NCBI RefSeq assembly: GCF_000025185.1
Contig: NC_013720.1
Coordinates: 1,798,001 to 1,862,000, forward strand
Origin: Pirellula staleyi DSM 6068
GTDB lineage: Bacteria; Planctomycetota; Planctomycetia; Pirellulales; Pirellulaceae
Direction of reading: 5' to 3'
Length of the DNA stretch: 64,000 nt
The translations under genes were made by a program, and so were the position numbers. This document shows, piece after piece, positions 18,527 through 28,448 of the stretch (positions within the stretch are counted from its first letter, which is position 1; the number at the start of each line of letters is the position of its first letter). A model generated the notes under the pieces. It searched no databases. It was not told where the DNA came from and saw nothing but the letters and a program-made list of their open reading frames with translations.

Positions 18527-20059
18527 ATGACGCTTGATTCGTTGACCCAAGCGACCGCAAGTCGCACACCCAAAATCGACCGACGTGAGATGCGCGATGG
18601 TCGCGCCACGTCGTCGTCGACGCCTGCTCCCCTCGCCAAAACCGTCACGCTGGGCACCGCTAGCGGGCAGTTCTCGACGGCGCTACTCGCCACCGCCGAT
18701 GTCATAGCGATCTTCTCAGCGACCGCGATCAGCTGGCTGATTGCGACCAAAATTTCGGTGGTGGTGGCGGAGCTTTCGACCCTGCAATCGCTCCGCCTAG
18801 CGGCCGTTCTGATTGCGGGACATCTGACCCTCGCGCTCTACGGCGGACTTTACGCTGCCATCCCGCTGGCACCTGCTCGCGAACTGCGGCAATGGTTCTT
18901 CGTCTCGGCGATGCTGCTGCTAGGTGTCGCCGCACTGGCCGCTCTGGGTGTGTTTCCCGTGCCGGTGATTGGTTGGCTGATGCTCGGCATCGGGCTGGTC
19001 GCGATCTTCGCGCCGATTGCTCGGACTATCGTTCGGCTCACGCTCGGCAAGTCGCGCTGGTGGGGTCGACGAGTGGTGATCGTGGGTGGTGGCGAACTGG
19101 CCGCTCGTACGTTGCATCGGCTCCTCAGCAAACCGCAACTGGGACTCCGTCCGATCGGTTTTGTCGACGATCAATCGACCTCTTCTTCGGCGATTGATCC
19201 AGCGCTCTATCTCGGGACCTATTCCGAACTCGCCGAAATTGCGAGTACGCATGGGACCAGTACGGCCGTGATTGCCTCGGATGCTTTTGATGCCGACGAA
19301 ATGTGCCAACTCGTTTCGCGCACGCCGTGTGGCATTCGTCACTGGCTCGTCCTGCCGCTGCACGATCATCTCCCGTCGCTCTGGACATCCGCCGTCGACG
19401 TGGGTGGTCGCCCTGCGCTTTCGGTTTCGAATCTGCTCGCCTCGCCGTGGCGTCGCGCGGTGAAACGCTCATTCGATCTCGTCGTCACGCTGCTGGGACT
19501 CGCGCTGATTTGGCCGCTGCTGCTGGCACTTGCATTGCTCGTGAAGTTTTCCTCACGCGGGCCGGTCTTCTACTCGCAAGAGCGTGTGGGCTATGGTGGC
19601 AGTCGCTTCCGCGCATGGAAGTTCCGCTCGATGCATCTCGATGCCGAGGAACTCCTCAAGCGACATCTGGCGGCCGATCCAGCACTTCGCGAGGAATGGG
19701 AAGCAACGCACAAACTCAAGCACGATCCGCGTGTGACATGGATCGGCAGGATCATGCGGCGGACGAGCCTCGACGAACTTCCGCAAGTGTTCAACGTGCT
19801 GATTGGCGAGATGAGTCTCGTCGGTCCGCGCCCGATCGTTGAAGCAGAGATCGTGAAGTATGGCGATCGCTACGGAAGCTATCAGCAAGTGGTTCCCGGC
19901 ATCTCGGGGCTCTGGCAAGTCTCGGGTCGTAACAACACCACCTATCGTGAACGGGTCGAACTCGACGAGTTCTACGTGAATAACTGGTCCCCTTGGCTCG
20001 ATCTCTACATCCTCGCTTGCACGGTCAAAGTGGTGCTACTGGGAGAGGGTGCCTACTAA
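18527..20059 (+). CDS. Exopolysaccharide polyprenyl glycosylphosphotransferase (initiating sugar-1-P transferase)
   Basis: A 510-residue membrane protein of the WcaJ/WbaP type, which transfers a hexose-1-phosphate onto undecaprenyl phosphate and so starts the repeat unit. The N-terminal half has four to five membrane segments (residues ~45-170) and a Rossmann-like domain (VVIVGGGELAARTLHRLL). The C-terminal catalytic domain starts with AVKRSFDLVVTLLGLALIWPLLL. It continues with GPVFYSQERVGYGGSRFRAWKFRSM, R-R-T-S-L-D-E-L-P-Q, GEMSLVGPRP and PGISGLWQVSGR, all hallmark motifs. It follows an AT-rich putative regulatory region. Confidence 0.93.
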   Translation: MTLDSLTQATASRTPKIDRREMRDGRATSSSTPAPLAKTVTLGTASGQFSTALLATADVIAIFSATAISWLIATKISVVVAELSTLQSLRLAAVLIAGHLTLALYGGLYAAIPLAPARELRQWFFVSAMLLLGVAALAALGVFPVPVIGWLMLGIGLVAIFAPIARTIVRLTLGKSRWWGRRVVIVGGGELAARTLHRLLSKPQLGLRPIGFVDDQSTSSSAIDPALYLGTYSELAEIASTHGTSTAVIASDAFDADEMCQLVSRTPCGIRHWLVLPLHDHLPSLWTSAVDVGGRPALSVSNLLASPWRRAVKRSFDLVVTLLGLALIWPLLLALALLVKFSSRGPVFYSQERVGYGGSRFRAWKFRSMHLDAEELLKRHLAADPALREEWEATHKLKHDPRVTWIGRIMRRTSLDELPQVFNVLIGEMSLVGPRPIVEAEIVKYGDRYGSYQQVVPGISGLWQVSGRNNTTYRERVELDEFYVNNWSPWLDLYILACTVKVVLLGEGAY

Positions 20060-20229
20060 GTGAAGTTCACTTTCCCGTTTGGGGGAGCGGTTGTTTCGTC
20101 CGATTTTCTCGAAGAATACGAGCGACTCAAGTTCGAGACTGAAGGATGCGGGTGGTTGGTAAGTTGCGACGACAGTGCAGAGGTTGTTGAGGTAGCGAGT
20201 GGCGACAACGTCGTCGGCCGTGGAATGTG

Positions 20230-21648
20230 ATGGGGTTCATGCAGTCTCGTATCGAGTGGCTAAAGACGCTGGCGAAGAATCGTCGCTACCAGGACATCGC
20301 GGGTCTGCTTGCGCTCGTGTTGGTGCTGCTCGTAATGTCGTGGCGACTTTACAGCCACGCGCAAACAGAGGGGCCAGCGCAGCTCGACCACTGGGCGCTC
20401 GCCAGCTATCGCGACGCGATCTACTACCCGATTCGCGCCGTTCTCGAGGGGGTGAATCCGTACGAAAGTCGTCGCGAGTCGGCCGAACAGTACATGCAGC
20501 GCTACGACGTGGGGAGTCATTTTCCCCTCTATTCTCCGCTGCTGCTCGCGCTCATGTTTCCGCTCGGACTCCTGCCTTACGGCGCGAGTATGCTGGCGTT
20601 CTTCGTACTCAATCTCGGCCTGCTACTGCTCCTCGCTTATCTTTCGCTCCGCTCGTGCCAGTTGCCGATTACGCTCGGAACTCTGTGCGGACTAGCGGCA
20701 GCGATCACAGCTTCGCAGCCTGGTCGAGGGAACTTCAACGCTGGGCAGGCGATCTTGCTCCTCGCTTGTGCCGCAGCAGTGGCGCTCGGAATGTCGCAGC
20801 AGCGCTGGGCGCGAATCCTCTCCGTGGCACTCCTCACGGTGAAGCCGACGATCGGTGGACCGCTCGGGCTCTTGCTCCTAGCGCGGCGCGAGTACCTCGT
20901 GGCGATCGCGGGACTTGGTGTCGGCGGAATTGTGGGTGGGCTGTTGATGGGAGCGATTTTTGCCCGCAGCGGCGACCTGACCTACAGCCGCGCAACCGCT
21001 GTGATTCAAGGGAATTTGAGCCATTTTCAAGACGATCCGGAGCATCGCTACGCTCATACGTGCCACCTCGATCTTGCGAGTGTGATTCCCAAACTGATTG
21101 GACGAGAGCTGCCTGCAGGGACCGGATTATTTATTGCTGCTCTCGTGCTGCTGACCACCGGCGCGGTTTTGTGGTATGCCACACGCGATCGTGCCGCGTT
21201 GCCAGCGCTACACGAATCACCCGCCAGTTTGTCGAGCGCGCTGGTGGTCGTGGCGATGTTCGTTTGCGTCTATCACCTCGTCTACGACGCCCTTTTGCTC
21301 GTCACGCCGATCCTGGCCGCGAGCTTTTCGGCTCACGAGAGCTGGCAGCGGATCGGCAAGCGAGTGCGCTGGAGCGCCGCGCTACTGATGCTGGTACCGA
21401 TGGTGAATATCTTCTTCAGCGAAGGTTTCACGCGGCTGATGCAGCGGTTCTCGATTCCCTTTGGTCCCGACACGGGGCTGCTAGGTGACGGGCTCTTTCG
21501 ACTCGCTCTCACCGGCAACGGACTGGCACTGCTGGCCTGCTGGATTTTGCTGCTGTGGGGCGCGCTACGGCACCGGAAGGTTTCGCCCGAAGCGCGAGCT
21601 GAGCCAGTCTTGCGCCAGAGACCACTAGAACTGATCGCGGGAAACTAA
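20230..21648 (+). CDS. Multi-pass membrane protein, GT87/DUF2029-like
   Basis: A 472-residue protein (ATG 20230; a GTG directly before it and ATG 20239 are alternatives) with about ten hydrophobic segments. The first extracytoplasmic loop contains YPIRAVLEGVNPYESRRES. That pattern, a first loop with G-x-N-P-Y after the first membrane helix, resembles DUF2029/GT87 polyprenol-phosphate-sugar-dependent mannosyltransferases. It probably adds a sugar to the lipid-linked or exported polymer on the periplasmic side, using a prenyl-phosphate sugar that the family 2 transferase at the start of the cluster might make. Family assignment is from topology and this motif only. Confidence 0.65.
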   Translation: MGFMQSRIEWLKTLAKNRRYQDIAGLLALVLVLLVMSWRLYSHAQTEGPAQLDHWALASYRDAIYYPIRAVLEGVNPYESRRESAEQYMQRYDVGSHFPLYSPLLLALMFPLGLLPYGASMLAFFVLNLGLLLLLAYLSLRSCQLPITLGTLCGLAAAITASQPGRGNFNAGQAILLLACAAAVALGMSQQRWARILSVALLTVKPTIGGPLGLLLLARREYLVAIAGLGVGGIVGGLLMGAIFARSGDLTYSRATAVIQGNLSHFQDDPEHRYAHTCHLDLASVIPKLIGRELPAGTGLFIAALVLLTTGAVLWYATRDRAALPALHESPASLSSALVVVAMFVCVYHLVYDALLLVTPILAASFSAHESWQRIGKRVRWSAALLMLVPMVNIFFSEGFTRLMQRFSIPFGPDTGLLGDGLFRLALTGNGLALLACWILLLWGALRHRKVSPEARAEPVLRQRPLELIAGN

Positions 21649-21649
21649 C

Positions 21650-23119
21650 GTGACCACCACGGTCCAACCGACCACCGAACCATCAGCAGCGCGAGGGAGA
21701 CTCGGCGCGCTGTGGGTGGTTGGTGCGCGCGTGGTAGGAATCGGCGCAACACTCGGCGGCAATATTTTAGCTGCGCGATTGCTAGGACCAGCCGAGTTTG
21801 GTGTCTATCTGGTGCTGAGCACGATCGTGGCTTTCGGCAGCATCTTGGCGATGGGGGGGCTCAACGAAGCAGGGCTGCGACTCCTCGGCGAATCGCTGGC
21901 TTTGGGAGATGGAGCGAGTGCTCGCCAGGTTTTGCGACGGGTGCTCAAGCTCGGGCTCGTCACCTCGCTGGTGGCAGCTGTTGTCGTGAGCTGCGCTGCT
22001 GCGTGGGTTGGTCCGCTGCCGCTGGTCGTGCGTCAATCGCTCCTGGCGCTTGTGCTGCTGGGAGTTGCGATGATCGCCCTCGGATGGCAACAGCTGAGCG
22101 CGGAACTGCTGCGTGGGCTCGGTGATTTGCGACTCGCAAGTCTGTTCTCGGGAGGGCAAACCGGGGGTCCGATCAGTAATCTGCTGTTCCTCGCGACCAC
22201 GAGCACACTGCTTCTCTGCGGCGCGAGCCTTTCAGCGTCCGAACTTCTGGGAGTGATGACCGCGTCGATCTTGGCGACTCTTCCGCTCGCACTAGTCGGC
22301 CTGCTGTGGATCGCGCGCCGCGAATTGGCTCAGGTCGAAGCGAGCGCTAAGAACAACGACACGAATAGCGCCGCTGCACGCGATAGCGCCGCGGCGCTAC
22401 TGTCGATCACTGGCATCTTGCTGGTGATTCAGATCCTGAACTTTTTTAACTACCAGCTCGATATGTGGCTCGCGGGCATAACGCTTTCGGAAGTCGAGGT
22501 CGGACTGTTTGGTGTTGCCAAACGGAGCATGCTGCTGGCGCAAATGCCGGTGCAAATGGCGATGTATGCCACGATGGGACAGCTCCCCCGACTCTTTGCA
22601 CAAGGCGAGACGCGCGAGCTCGAAGCGGTGGTGCGCAGCAGCAGTAGCTGGGCAGCAATCCCGTCGCTCGCAGCACTCGCGCTCCTTTTGCTCTTTCCGA
22701 CGAGCATCCTCACTCTGGTGTTTGGTGGTTCGTTTCGCGATGCCGCTGTCATTCTCTGGCCCCTGGCGATCGGCGCAGCGGCGCTCGTGCTCGCGGGGAA
22801 TCCGACCTACGTCCTGGTGATGATGGGGCGCCAGCGCGAAGTGCTGATCGTCCATTTGCTCGCCACCTTGCTCCTCGCCGCGGGTGGCTACTACGGCGCG
22901 AGCACCTACGGCGCAGTCGGTTTGGCCCTCGCGGCCAGCGCGAGTGTGACCTTTCAAAATGGTCTCCTGTGGTGGCTCGCGCGGCAGCAGGCCGGCATTT
23001 GGACCCATCCTGGAAAGTTGCGTTTTTCCCTTGGAAAAACAAGCATTCCGGCGCGCACTGAAGTTCGCAGCGACACCGAATCAAACATCGCTCCCCTCTC
23101 CCGTCAACCGACGCACTAG
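21650..23119 (+). CDS. Polysaccharide repeat-unit flippase (Wzx-like)
   Basis: A 489-residue protein with about twelve to fourteen hydrophobic segments. The N-terminus (GALWVVGARVVGIGATLGGNILAARLLGPAEFGVYLVL) is typical of the polysaccharide biosynthesis/MATE-like flippase family, in which the R-L-L-G-P-x-E-F-G-x-Y motif lies after the first helix. It moves undecaprenyl-linked repeat units across the inner membrane. It starts with GTG 21650, one nt after the preceding stop, so translation is probably coupled. The C-terminal ~35 residues are polar and variable. Confidence 0.87.
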   Translation: MTTTVQPTTEPSAARGRLGALWVVGARVVGIGATLGGNILAARLLGPAEFGVYLVLSTIVAFGSILAMGGLNEAGLRLLGESLALGDGASARQVLRRVLKLGLVTSLVAAVVVSCAAAWVGPLPLVVRQSLLALVLLGVAMIALGWQQLSAELLRGLGDLRLASLFSGGQTGGPISNLLFLATTSTLLLCGASLSASELLGVMTASILATLPLALVGLLWIARRELAQVEASAKNNDTNSAAARDSAAALLSITGILLVIQILNFFNYQLDMWLAGITLSEVEVGLFGVAKRSMLLAQMPVQMAMYATMGQLPRLFAQGETRELEAVVRSSSSWAAIPSLAALALLLLFPTSILTLVFGGSFRDAAVILWPLAIGAAALVLAGNPTYVLVMMGRQREVLIVHLLATLLLAAGGYYGASTYGAVGLALAASASVTFQNGLLWWLARQQAGIWTHPGKLRFSLGKTSIPARTEVRSDTESNIAPLSRQPTH

Positions 23120-23137
23120 GTCGTAAGCATCTGTCTC

Positions 23138-24556
23138 ATGGCGACAATTCCAACGCAGCACGATCCTCCTCTAGCGCACCTGTGGTGGCTTGCGCCGGTC
23201 TGGCCGTTTGTCGGGATCGTGGCGTCGACGATGATCGCCGCGTGGCTGCAAAGTGATGAAGCGTTTCTGATCTACGGCGCTCCCAAGTACATCCGGACTG
23301 AACATCTCTATCTCGCGGCGGCGGTGATCGGGATGTTCTCGCTCGGCTGTTATCTCGCCTCCGGTTCGCCCGCCGCGCGAGCGAGCCTGTTCCTTCCACT
23401 CCTCCGCTCGCGCGGCGCGCACGAACTCCAAGCGGCCGATGCCCGCGAGCGAACGATCGACACCATCGCTTATCGCTGGTTCCTGCTGGCGACGCTCCTC
23501 ACACTCGTCGGCTATGCCGCGTGGCTAGCGGTGGGACTGAAGAACGGTTTCCGCCCTGCGATGTTCCTCGACATCTTGCGTGGCAGCGAGGAGATGAATG
23601 GCGACGTGCTGCGGCGCGACTATTTTCCCACCATCCCCGGGGTCACCACCTGCACCCAGTTCGGCGTTCCCGCGACGCTGCTCGGAGCCTGGCTCTTTTT
23701 GCGCGGGCAGACATCGATCCTCTGGCCGCTGCTGGGACTCGCGGGAATTTCGGTGCTCCGCGCGATCGGCTTTAACGAACGCTCGGCGCTACTCGAGCTC
23801 ATTTTCCCATCGATGTTCATTGTCATGCGGATGTGGATGCTGGGATGGCCGATGCCAGCGCGCTGGCAGCAATTGCTTCGCATCGCGCCGATCGTCTCCC
23901 CGATCTTACTCGTGCTTTTCTTCGGGGGATTTGAGTATTTTCGTTCGTGGCGCTACTACCAAGATCAGTTCGACTCCTATGCCGAGTTCACCGTCTGGCG
24001 ACTCTCGGGCTACTTCACCACCGCGCATAACAACGGCGCGATGGGGTATGAAAAAGGGCATCCACGCCCCCTGCCGTTCTACGTCCTCAAGCCCTACTGG
24101 GAGTTCCCGCTCGTCGAGCATTCTCCCTTCGGCTACGAGCAGCTGACCGGCTACAAGATCGAAGAGCAGCACATGGCGATGCTCGCCAATCATGGCACCG
24201 ACGAGCTCAACAACGAAGGTGGCATGTTTCAGCCGACGCTCGATTTGGGGCTCGCTGGCGGACTCCTCTACTGGCTCGGTTACGGGGCGGTGTCGCAGTT
24301 GCTTTACCGGCGTTTTGTGCGTGGCACGCTGCTGGGGATCACCCTCTACCCGATCTTTTACATGGCGCTGCTCGAGACGCCGCTGATTTTATTTTTGTGT
24401 CATCCGCGCATCTTCCCGGCGCTGGTGACCCTCGTGGCGGTTGCTGCGCATGTGACCTGGGCTCTCAGTAGTCCGCGCGAAACGCAGCCTGCCAGTGAAC
24501 TACTGAATCGTGTGCATGCTGGCGAATCGTCGCTCGCTGCTGGAGAGAGAAATTGA
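23138..24556 (+). CDS. Oligosaccharide repeat-unit polymerase-like membrane protein (Wzy-like)
   Basis: A 472-residue protein with about ten hydrophobic segments and one large loop around residues 280-360, where a Wzy polymerase normally has its periplasmic loop (EFTVWRLSGYFTTAHNNG, ...HGTDELNNEGGMFQPTLD). Position between the flippase and the last glycosyltransferase supports a role in joining repeat units. Wzy sequences are poorly conserved, so this rests on topology, length and context. The stop overlaps the next start by 1 nt (TGATG). Confidence 0.72.
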   Translation: MATIPTQHDPPLAHLWWLAPVWPFVGIVASTMIAAWLQSDEAFLIYGAPKYIRTEHLYLAAAVIGMFSLGCYLASGSPAARASLFLPLLRSRGAHELQAADARERTIDTIAYRWFLLATLLTLVGYAAWLAVGLKNGFRPAMFLDILRGSEEMNGDVLRRDYFPTIPGVTTCTQFGVPATLLGAWLFLRGQTSILWPLLGLAGISVLRAIGFNERSALLELIFPSMFIVMRMWMLGWPMPARWQQLLRIAPIVSPILLVLFFGGFEYFRSWRYYQDQFDSYAEFTVWRLSGYFTTAHNNGAMGYEKGHPRPLPFYVLKPYWEFPLVEHSPFGYEQLTGYKIEEQHMAMLANHGTDELNNEGGMFQPTLDLGLAGGLLYWLGYGAVSQLLYRRFVRGTLLGITLYPIFYMALLETPLILFLCHPRIFPALVTLVAVAAHVTWALSSPRETQPASELLNRVHAGESSLAAGERN

Positions 24557-25764
24557 TGAACGCTCTCGTTGCTATGGGCCCCCCGATGTCGGAACTCAAT
24601 CGCAGTTTAACCCTAAGTGCAGCCGATCGACCGCTGCGCGTGATGCTGGTGACACAGGCTTCGGGCGGAGGAGTGGGGCGGCATTTTCTCGATCTGGCCG
24701 AAGGACTTTCAGCAGCCGGGGCCGAGGTGGTGGGCGTTTATGCGCCTCGCAAAATCGATCAGCAGTTTCGCAGGCGACTCGCCAGTCCCGCCCTCCCGAC
24801 GATGATCGAAATGCCGATGCATCGCGCCATTCATCCGCTCGATGGGGTCGATGTCTGGAAACTGGCGCAGCTGATTCGTCAGCATGGTCCGTTTGATGTG
24901 GTGCATGGTCACAGCAGCAAAGGAGGAGCGCTCGCGCGACTCGCTGCGCGGTGGATGAATGTCCCCTCGGTCTACACCCCCAATGCGTTCGTCACGCTCG
25001 ACCCGTCGCTCTCCAAGCTGAAGCGAAAAATGTACGGCATGATCGAAACGTGGCTCGCCAAACGGACGGCGTCGATCATTGCGGTGTCGTACGACGAACA
25101 GCGTCACGCCGAAGAGCACCTCGGGATTCGGAGCGAGCTGATGACCGTGATTCCCAACGGAATTTCACCCCCCGCGTTTCCCGATCGACAAGCGACCCGC
25201 AATCGGCTCGGACTACGCGACGACGAAGTGGTCATCGGTTTCATCGGACGCCTCGCGCATCAGAAAGCTCCCGATGTGATGCTCGACACCATGGCGCTGC
25301 TGGCCGATGTTCCCAACGTCAAGCTCGTGATGGTCGGGAGTGGTCCCGACGAAGAGGCTGTCAAAGCGCAGCTCGCGCGATTGCAGCTGCAAGACCGGGT
25401 GCTGATGCTCGGCGATGTGGTCGGGCTCGAGCACTTCCCGGCGTTCGATCTCTTCTGCCTCTCGAGTCGCTACGAAGGGATGCCGTACGTGTTGCTCGAA
25501 GCACTCGCGGCCGGTTTGCCGATCGTTTCGACGCGCGTCGAAGGGGTCACGATGACGGTCGAGCCGGAAGTGAATGGCCTGATTGTCGAGCGCGATCGGC
25601 CCGCTGAACTCGCCGCTGCGCTGCGCCGCGTCGTCACTGAAGCGCAGTTGCGGAGCCAGTTTGCAGCAGGTTCACTCGCGCGTGCCAAGCGTTTCACGCT
25701 CGACGCCATGGTCGACTCCACGATGCAGCTCTATCGCCGCGTGATCGCAGAGTCGGCCCGGTAA
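24556..25764 (+). CDS. Family 4 glycosyltransferase (GT-B)
   Basis: A 402-residue GT-B retaining glycosyltransferase. The N-terminal domain has LRVMLVTQASGGGVGRHFLDLAEGL and VVHGHSSKGGALARLAARW. The C-terminal domain has VIGFIGRLAHQKAPDVMLD, VMVGSGPDEEAVKAQ, and the donor-binding FCLSSRYEGMPYVLLEALAAGLPIV with the E-x7-E arrangement (E-G-M-P-Y-V-L-L-E) of GT4 enzymes. ATG 24556 overlaps the previous stop by 1 nt; ATG 24586 is a possible later start. It is the last gene of the polysaccharide cluster and ends 33 nt from the convergent phosphoesterase gene. Confidence 0.9.
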   Translation: MNALVAMGPPMSELNRSLTLSAADRPLRVMLVTQASGGGVGRHFLDLAEGLSAAGAEVVGVYAPRKIDQQFRRRLASPALPTMIEMPMHRAIHPLDGVDVWKLAQLIRQHGPFDVVHGHSSKGGALARLAARWMNVPSVYTPNAFVTLDPSLSKLKRKMYGMIETWLAKRTASIIAVSYDEQRHAEEHLGIRSELMTVIPNGISPPAFPDRQATRNRLGLRDDEVVIGFIGRLAHQKAPDVMLDTMALLADVPNVKLVMVGSGPDEEAVKAQLARLQLQDRVLMLGDVVGLEHFPAFDLFCLSSRYEGMPYVLLEALAAGLPIVSTRVEGVTMTVEPEVNGLIVERDRPAELAAALRRVVTEAQLRSQFAAGSLARAKRFTLDAMVDSTMQLYRRVIAESAR

Positions 25765-25797
25765 TGCGGCGTGCTGACCTGCTAGAGCGCGACCCAA

Positions 25798-26799
25798 TTA
25801 GCTCGGCAATTTCAGCTTGCGCTCGGTGATCGCCGGGCGACAATGCTCGCGGCTGTAGCCATAGGTGGCTTCCGAAAGCCCCAAGTCCCACGGTGTCGCG
25901 CCGACCCATTTCGACTCGCGACCTGTCAGCTCGATCAGTCCCTGGTCGAAGTTGATGGTGACTGTTGCCCACAGCGGTTTCTCGTACGGGCAGACATGCG
26001 AGAGATACTTGTGCTCTGCATGGATCTCGTCGCTGTACGACTTGTGCGGCTTGTTGACCCACACGTACGACGCGCTGTTGAGCTGGATGTAAGCAATCCC
26101 GTCGGTCTCGAGCAGATAGTCGGCGTGGATGTGCCCCGAGAAGACGGCCATCACTTTTCGAAAACCGGCAGCGTCGTTGGCCTGCTTCAGCACCGCGCGA
26201 ATGTCGGCTGCATTGGTGCAAACTTTGTCAAACGCATCGAACGGTTGATGGACGGCAATCAGGGTGGGGAGTTTCGTTTGCGCAAGATCGTCGGCGAGCC
26301 ACTTCAGCTGATCGGCTGCGATATAGCGCTGGTACCCTTTCGTCTTGCCGTCGGGATCGTTCGCATCGAGCACGACGAAGTGAATGCCACTGTGATCGAA
26401 GCTGTAGTAGCGCGCGGGCATCTTATAAAATTCAACCGTTTGCTCGCGCTTGTACCCTCCATCCATGTCGTGATTCCCGAGGACATGAAAGCGCGGACCC
26501 GCGAACTTGTTCCAAGCATCGAGGAACGGCTGATTGGCTGGCTTCGGGACGCAGAAATCCCCTAGGTTGAGCACCAGATCGGCCCGCTTCGTGTTCATGT
26601 CGTCGACAAAAGCGGTGATTCGCTCGGTGGCATCATGCATGATGTCCTGATGCACATCGGTGATCATGCCGATGGTAAGTTTACCGCTCGCAGGTTGGTC
26701 TTCGCTCGCTCGCAGTAGCGCGGGAGCATGGATCGCGCCGACGGCCAGGCTGGTGGTGAGGGCCAGAGATGTTTGCAAGAACTCGCGGCGCGTGGTCAT
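25798..26799 (-). CDS. Tat-exported calcineurin-like metallophosphoesterase
   Basis: A 333-residue enzyme. The N-terminus MTTRREFLQTSLALTTSLAVGA is a twin-arginine signal (T-R-R-E-F-L) with cleavage probably after IHAPA or nearby, so it folds in the cytoplasm before export. The binuclear metal motifs are all present: ITDVHQDIM (D-x-H), LNLGDFC (G-D), LGNHDMDGG (G-N-H-D), an IAVHQPFD histidine and FSGHIHADY (G-H-x-H). The substrate is unknown; related planctomycete proteins are annotated as metallophosphatases, and alkaline phosphatase or cyclic-nucleotide phosphodiesterase activity is possible. Confidence 0.9.
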   Translation of the reverse strand: MTTRREFLQTSLALTTSLAVGAIHAPALLRASEDQPASGKLTIGMITDVHQDIMHDATERITAFVDDMNTKRADLVLNLGDFCVPKPANQPFLDAWNKFAGPRFHVLGNHDMDGGYKREQTVEFYKMPARYYSFDHSGIHFVVLDANDPDGKTKGYQRYIAADQLKWLADDLAQTKLPTLIAVHQPFDAFDKVCTNAADIRAVLKQANDAAGFRKVMAVFSGHIHADYLLETDGIAYIQLNSASYVWVNKPHKSYSDEIHAEHKYLSHVCPYEKPLWATVTINFDQGLIELTGRESKWVGATPWDLGLSEATYGYSREHCRPAITERKLKLPS

Positions 26800-26943
26800 G
26801 GCGATGCTGCTTTCTCGAGCAACGAGGAACGCTTGGGGAGTGAACTTTCGAGGTCGATTGTTGTCTACCCAGTTGTCGCTGTCGAGAAGAAGCTAGCGCC
26901 GTCAAGCTTCGGTAACAACGTGTGCAGCACAGGAGTGAGCGGG

Positions 26944-27372
26944 ATGCTGGAAGTGCAATATTCGCTCGAGCCGCAACTAACGGCCGAGGAGTTCATCGAT
27001 CTTCTCGCGCGCTCGACTTTGGCCGAGCGCCGACCGATCCACGATCGGGATTGCATCGAGCGGATGCTGCGCAATGCCAGTGTGATTTCCTGCGCGCGAG
27101 TCGAGGGGAAACTGGTCGGTGTGGCGCGCACGATCAGCGACTTCAGCTTCTGCGCCTACTTGTCGGACCTCGCGGTCGACGAGGCGTTTCAGCGGCGCGG
27201 CATCGGCAAGGGGCTGATGAGTCACACCCGCGCTGCCTGTGGCGAGCAAACAGCTCTCATCATCTTGGCGGCTCCCAAAGCGGTGAGCTACTACGCATCG
27301 ATCGGTCTTGCGCAGCATCCATCGTGCTGGGTGGTGCCGCGCGGCGAATCGCTACCCTGGGAGAGCCCGTAA
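26944..27372 (+). CDS. GNAT-family N-acetyltransferase
   Basis: A 142-residue GNAT protein. The acetyl-CoA-binding motif A is LSDLAVDEAFQRRGIGKGLMSH (the Q/R-x-x-G-x-G core is QRRGIG), preceded by VGVARTISDFSFCAYL and followed by LIILAAPKAVSYYASIGL, with the usual tyrosine pair. The longer open frame begins at 26728, but that part overlaps the divergent phosphoesterase gene. AGGAGTG at 26931-26937 before ATG 26944 supports the shorter start. The substrate is unknown; the compact fold resembles small-molecule or protein N-acetyltransferases. Confidence 0.85.
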   Translation: MLEVQYSLEPQLTAEEFIDLLARSTLAERRPIHDRDCIERMLRNASVISCARVEGKLVGVARTISDFSFCAYLSDLAVDEAFQRRGIGKGLMSHTRAACGEQTALIILAAPKAVSYYASIGLAQHPSCWVVPRGESLPWESP

Positions 27373-27396
27373 TCGCTACCCCAAAAACCTGCGCTC

Positions 27397-27942
27397 TTAT
27401 CGCTCGCGATCGGTGCCAAACAAAAGCCCAATCGCCAGGCAGAGTGCCACCAGGTACATCAGCCGATGGAGGCTGAGCCACGACGGGGGCTCGGTCGCAG
27501 CGGTGAGCAGCAGGTGCCGACGCCCAGTCTCCTCGAGTGGCACGAGCAAGAATCGGTAGTTGAGTCCCGCATTGGTGCCGTGAAAGGAAACCGGCTCAAG
27601 CACCGGCTGCTCGAGTTTCTCGGCGACCGATGCAAACGGCAACGGCCAGTGGGTCGCTTCTTCATCGCCGTCGTCTTCTTCGACCCCCGCCACCACCATG
27701 GGGGCCCCCTCGGGCGCCGATTGCACGATCATGGCCTGACAGCCGCCACGCTCGTTTTGCAAGCTGGCAATGCGGGTGAGAAGGGCGGGAACAGCGTCGC
27801 CGCTGGCCGACTTCAGCTGCTCGAGAATCGCCGCGTCGGGAGTCGCAATCGCGGCGGGGTTAGCGGCATAGCGCCCCCACACAAACGCGAAAATCGTGAG
27901 TAAAACGGCAAGGCCCCAGCCTGCCCTGCGAAGTGAGCTCAT
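27397..27942 (-). CDS. Hypothetical protein with N- and C-terminal membrane segments
   Basis: A 181-residue protein (ATG 27942; in-frame codons continue to 27969). It has an N-terminal hydrophobic segment (AGWGLAVLLTIFAFVWGRYAA) and a C-terminal one (LMYLVALCLAIGLLFG). The ~120-residue domain between them contains an acidic run (VAGVEEDDGDEE) and is probably outside the cytoplasm. I do not recognise the family. The stop lies 24 nt from the end of the convergent GNAT gene; nothing in the context indicates function. Confidence 0.65.
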   Translation of the reverse strand: MSSLRRAGWGLAVLLTIFAFVWGRYAANPAAIATPDAAILEQLKSASGDAVPALLTRIASLQNERGGCQAMIVQSAPEGAPMVVAGVEEDDGDEEATHWPLPFASVAEKLEQPVLEPVSFHGTNAGLNYRFLLVPLEETGRRHLLLTAATEPPSWLSLHRLMYLVALCLAIGLLFGTDRER

Positions 27943-28448
27943 GATCGATAGTCTATCACGCTGCAGCACGCATCGCTGAGGGGATCTCCGCTGCCTGGCC
28001 TAGTCCCTCACTGCCTTGCCAGGAGCTGAGAGTACGTTAAACTTAATCAAGTCCTCAATTGCTGTAAGTGCTTACACACTAAGGAAAATCGAACAGGTGT
28101 TTGCTGGCTAGCGAGTCGTTGTGGCAGAGCTAAGTCCACCCGCAGGGAGGGGCTTGGAAGCCTTGGGACAAGCATGCTACGGGCTAAGGTTGCTGCTCCT
28201 AGCTGCGTAGATGTTCAGGATTGCCTAGACTGCCAGGTCCACTGGCCATGCTGGGCTCGCAAATCGCCACTCGCTGGATTACATCGGCCCAGATCGGCCG
28301 CTACGATCTGGTTAACGGCTCTTCGCAGCCCACTAAGCGGCTCTGCTGGCTTTGGGGCCGCTGCACTCGCGGTGGCGGCTGCGACTCACTACTAACACCC
28401 TGCCCTGAATCCCTTCGAACATATTTCAGGACAATAAAGAGACTTGTC
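27943..28448. other. Intergenic region upstream of the YebC gene
   Basis: About 500 nt without a supported gene. It should hold the divergent promoters of the small membrane protein and yebC. A short inverted repeat gtaag-tg-cttac (about 28065-28076) is the only structure noticed; no tRNA-like cloverleaf was found. Confidence 0.4.

Noticed and set aside
20199-21488. 429-codon plus-strand frame overlapping the GT87-like gene
   Set aside because: Arg/Ser-rich shadow frame; the alternative frame has a coherent multi-pass membrane pattern.
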